Positions 6,317-7,373 of a stretch of DNA of 7,373 bases are shown piece by piece. The position numbers were made by a program, and so were the translations under genes. Source of the stretch: Neisseriaceae bacterium. Lineage in GTDB: Bacteria > Pseudomonadota > Gammaproteobacteria > Burkholderiales > Neisseriaceae. Under the pieces are notes generated by a model. It ran no database searches. It was not told the DNA's origin and saw nothing but the letters and a program-made list of their open reading frames with translations. The first letter of the stretch is position 1, and each line of letters begins with the position of its first letter. The DNA is taken from positions 1 through 7,373 of the forward strand of contig JASLDB010000079.1 in NCBI GenBank assembly GCA_030151665.1. The letters are read 5' to 3'.

Positions 6317-6345
6317 ATTTTAACGGTTCTCAATCAGATGAGCAA
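6317..6345 (-). promoter_or_regulatory. Candidate rpsB promoter
   Basis: TAAAAT (6322-6317, 5/6 to TATAAT) sits 17 nt after TTGCTC (6345-6340, 3/6 to TTGACA) on the minus strand. A GC-rich stretch (CTGCGGC) follows the -10, the kind of discriminator found in ribosomal promoters under stringent control. The -35 lies 5 nt past the stop of the small membrane protein gene. Confidence 0.5.
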
Positions 6346-6349
6346 GAAT

Positions 6350-6571
6350 TTATTCACCCACAGCGTCTTGCTGTGTCTTTTTTTCTCGTTCAGCCACAAT
6401 CGCCTGCCATTTACTCACCCGATTGCGTCGCTTAACACGCAACACCCAAGCCATAAAAATAGTTGGTATGACTGCCAAAAACAACAAACAAAAAACAATG
6501 CGTGCAATACTGGGTTGAGCTGCGCTAAACAACACCACCACAAACAAATAGCCAATCCATATAATATGCAT
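6350..6571 (-). CDS. Small two-helix membrane protein, unknown function
   Basis: A 73-aa frame with two predicted membrane segments: about residues 3-19 (IIWIGYLFVVVLFSAAQ) and 22-44 (IARIVFCLLFLAVIPTIFMAWVL). A basic stretch (RVKRRNR) and a charged tail ending EREKKTQQDAVGE follow. The basic patch after the second helix suggests both ends face the cytoplasm. It fills the gap between rpsB and fau and diverges from fau. An in-frame TAA upstream with no other ATG fixes the start at 6571. GGAG is too close to the ATG to act well, so AGGTGG (6588-6583) is the likelier ribosome binding site. No convincing promoter or terminator was seen, so transcription may run on into rpsB. I do not recognise the family. 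The helix pattern and absence of stops argue that it is real; conservation would decide. Confidence 0.6.
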   Translation of the reverse strand: MHIIWIGYLFVVVLFSAAQPSIARIVFCLLFLAVIPTIFMAWVLRVKRRNRVSKWQAIVAEREKKTQQDAVGE

Positions 6572-6589
6572 TCTCCAACCACCTATCCA

Positions 6590-6618
6590 TTCACGAAATT
6601 ACTGAAAGTTTGTACACT
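6590..6618 (+). promoter_or_regulatory. Candidate promoter of fau
   Basis: TTCACG (6590-6595, 4/6), a 17-nt spacer and TACACT (6613-6618, 4/6) lie on the plus strand; transcription would begin near 6625, about 30 nt before the start codon. Weak on its own, but the 84-bp divergent gap must hold the fau promoter. Confidence 0.4.
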
Positions 6619-6655
6619 ACCACCATAAGAACAGCAAGAACCATAGGAGAATGCC

Positions 6656-7237
6656 ATGCAAGCAAAACAATACTATCGCCAACAAATTCGCACAGCACGA
6701 AAAAATCTAAGCGCCACTTATCGACAAGAAGCGGAAAAAAAAGTTGCCAATGCCTTATTAAATAAACTAACAAAGGCTCCCCAAAAGATTGGTATTTACC
6801 TCGCCTATGGCTCCGAACTTGATTTGTCGTTTTTTATTCAACAAGCCATCAATAAAAAACACCGCTTATTTGCACCATTTATCCATGAAGGCGAGCGCCT
6901 GTTACACTTCACCCCCTATCCTAGCAATAGCATGATTGACACCAGCCAACATGGCATTGCCCAATACCAAGGCACATTGCATACACTGCCTGAATTGGAT
7001 GTTTTGATTATGCCATTATTGGGTATTGATGCACACGGCTACCGACTGGGCCAAGGTGGGGGCTATTATGACACCACACTGGCCGCTTGCTCACCTCAAC
7101 AATGTCCACAATTGATTGGCGTTGGCTTTGACTGCCAAATCATCGAAGAAACCCCAAAAGAAGCACACGACATGGCCATTGATGCTTTTATTAGTGAATC
7201 AAAAAACTGGCAATTTAATCTCAACAAAACAAGATAA
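6656..7237 (+). CDS. fau: 5-formyltetrahydrofolate cyclo-ligase
   Basis: Cytoplasmic folate enzyme (also called YgfA or MTHFS): ATP-dependent conversion of 5-formyl-THF to 5,10-methenyl-THF, clearing a folate by-product that inhibits one-carbon enzymes. The 193-aa length is typical. Motifs: an Arg/Lys-rich N-terminal helix (YYRQQIRTARKNL), IGIYLAYGSELD at 45-56 with the substrate-contacting Tyr and Glu, PLLGID at 120-125, and the family signature GYRLGQGGGYYD at 128-139 that forms the ATP/phosphate site. The ATG at 6656 is preferred over one at 6651 because the latter is in another frame and AGGAGA (6645-6650) is well spaced for 6656. It is the only plus-strand protein gene here and ends at a bidirectional terminator; its TAA (7235-7237) overlaps that terminator's A-tract. 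In many proteobacteria the 6S RNA gene lies next to it, but there is no room for it here. Confidence 0.95.
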   Translation: MQAKQYYRQQIRTARKNLSATYRQEAEKKVANALLNKLTKAPQKIGIYLAYGSELDLSFFIQQAINKKHRLFAPFIHEGERLLHFTPYPSNSMIDTSQHGIAQYQGTLHTLPELDVLIMPLLGIDAHGYRLGQGGGYYDTTLAACSPQQCPQLIGVGFDCQIIEETPKEAHDMAIDAFISESKNWQFNLNKTR

Positions 7238-7270
7238 AAAAAGAGCCTATCTAATAGATAGGCTCTTTTT
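7236..7270. terminator. Bidirectional terminator shared by fau and tRNA-Lys
   Basis: GAGCCTATCT (7243-7252) pairs with AGATAGGCTC (7256-7265) around a 3-nt loop, flanked by A's (7236-7242) and T's (7266-7270) that extend the stem to 15 bp. Rightward transcripts from fau end in T5; leftward transcripts from the tRNA gene end in T7. It lies 8 nt past the tRNA 3' end. Confidence 0.92.
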
Positions 7271-7278
7271 CCGGTATT

Positions 7279-7354
7279 TGGTGGGTCGTGAGCGATTTGA
7301 ACGCTCGACCAACGGATTAAAAGTCCGCTGCTCTACCAGCTGAGCTAACGACCC
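7279..7354 (-). tRNA. tRNA-Lys (anticodon UUU), CCA encoded
   Basis: The minus strand folds as a full 76-nt tRNA. The acceptor stem is GGGTCGT / ACGACCC, with discriminator A and a genomic CCA. The D arm is GCTC / GAGC with loop AGCTGGTA. The anticodon stem is GCGGA / TCCGT with loop CTTTTAA, giving anticodon TTT at 7321-7319, which reads AAA and AAG. The T arm is GAGCG / CGCTC with a TTCAAAT loop. A37-A38 and U33 are as expected for bacterial tRNA-Lys. A terminator follows downstream and a consensus -10 lies upstream, so it looks like a single-gene unit unless more tRNAs lie beyond the edge. Confidence 0.97.
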
Positions 7355-7367
7355 GGAGAAGCTGTGC

Positions 7368-7373
7368 ATTATA
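7368..7373 (-). promoter_or_regulatory. Consensus -10 box of tRNA-Lys
   Basis: TATAAT is a perfect -10 hexamer on the minus strand at the window edge, 13 nt before the mature tRNA. It would start transcription near 7361 with a leader of about 6 nt. The -35 lies outside the window. Confidence 0.7.

Noticed and set aside
6572..6655. Possible 6S RNA gene next to fau
   Set aside because: The gap is only 84 nt, too short for the roughly 180-nt RNA, and the downstream side is taken by the terminator and tRNA.
6591..6773. 60-aa minus-strand hydrophobic frame over the start of fau
   Set aside because: It mostly overlaps fau antisense and the divergent promoter region; the hydrophobic look comes from reverse reading of Gln/Asn/Lys-rich codons.
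7116..7343. 75-aa plus-strand frame running across the tRNA
   Set aside because: It overlaps fau in another frame, the terminator and the antisense of tRNA-Lys.
1..7373. CRISPR array, insertion sequence, prophage, toxin-antitoxin or defence genes
   Set aside because: No spaced direct repeats, transposase-like frames or related motifs were seen; nearly all of the window is accounted for by conserved housekeeping genes.

Overview
The window looks like a conserved chromosomal segment of a betaproteobacterium in or near the family Neisseriaceae. This rests on protein sequence recalled from that family, with no database search. The EF-Ts C-terminus (GIEKKVVDYAAEVAAAAKV), the UppS C-terminus (RRFGRTSEQLPIDEQRN) and the PyrH C-terminus (GEDEGTLVHC) all read as Neisseria-like. 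The DNA is fairly AT-rich, and I saw no intact copy of the DNA uptake sequence dialects I know from this family, so a less-studied genus is likely.

Layout, read in the direction of the minus strand (right to left). A tRNA-Lys(UUU) sits at the right edge with a consensus -10 box upstream. It shares a bidirectional terminator with fau (5-formyltetrahydrofolate cyclo-ligase), the only plus-strand protein gene. Diverging from fau is a small two-helix membrane protein of unknown function. The main cluster then runs rpsB, tsf, pyrH, frr, uppS, cdsA, dxr, and ends with the first 61 codons of an unrecognised secreted protein cut by the left edge.

The cluster joins translation (S2, EF-Ts, ribosome recycling factor, lysine tRNA), UMP phosphorylation (PyrH), and envelope precursor supply: Dxr for isoprenoids, UppS for the C55 lipid carrier, CdsA for CDP-diacylglycerol. 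Intrinsic terminators follow both rpsB and tsf, each with a candidate promoter just beyond, so it probably works as three units: rpsB, tsf, and pyrH-frr-uppS-cdsA-dxr(-X). Within the last unit the gaps are 1 to 37 nt.

There is no obvious new multi-gene system here. The points most worth a second look are a perfect 15-bp inverted repeat followed by T5 inside uppS, which looks like an intragenic terminator or attenuator; the unknown secreted gene right after dxr, where relatives usually carry rseP; and the structured rpsB leader. There is no gene-free stretch longer than 300 bases.
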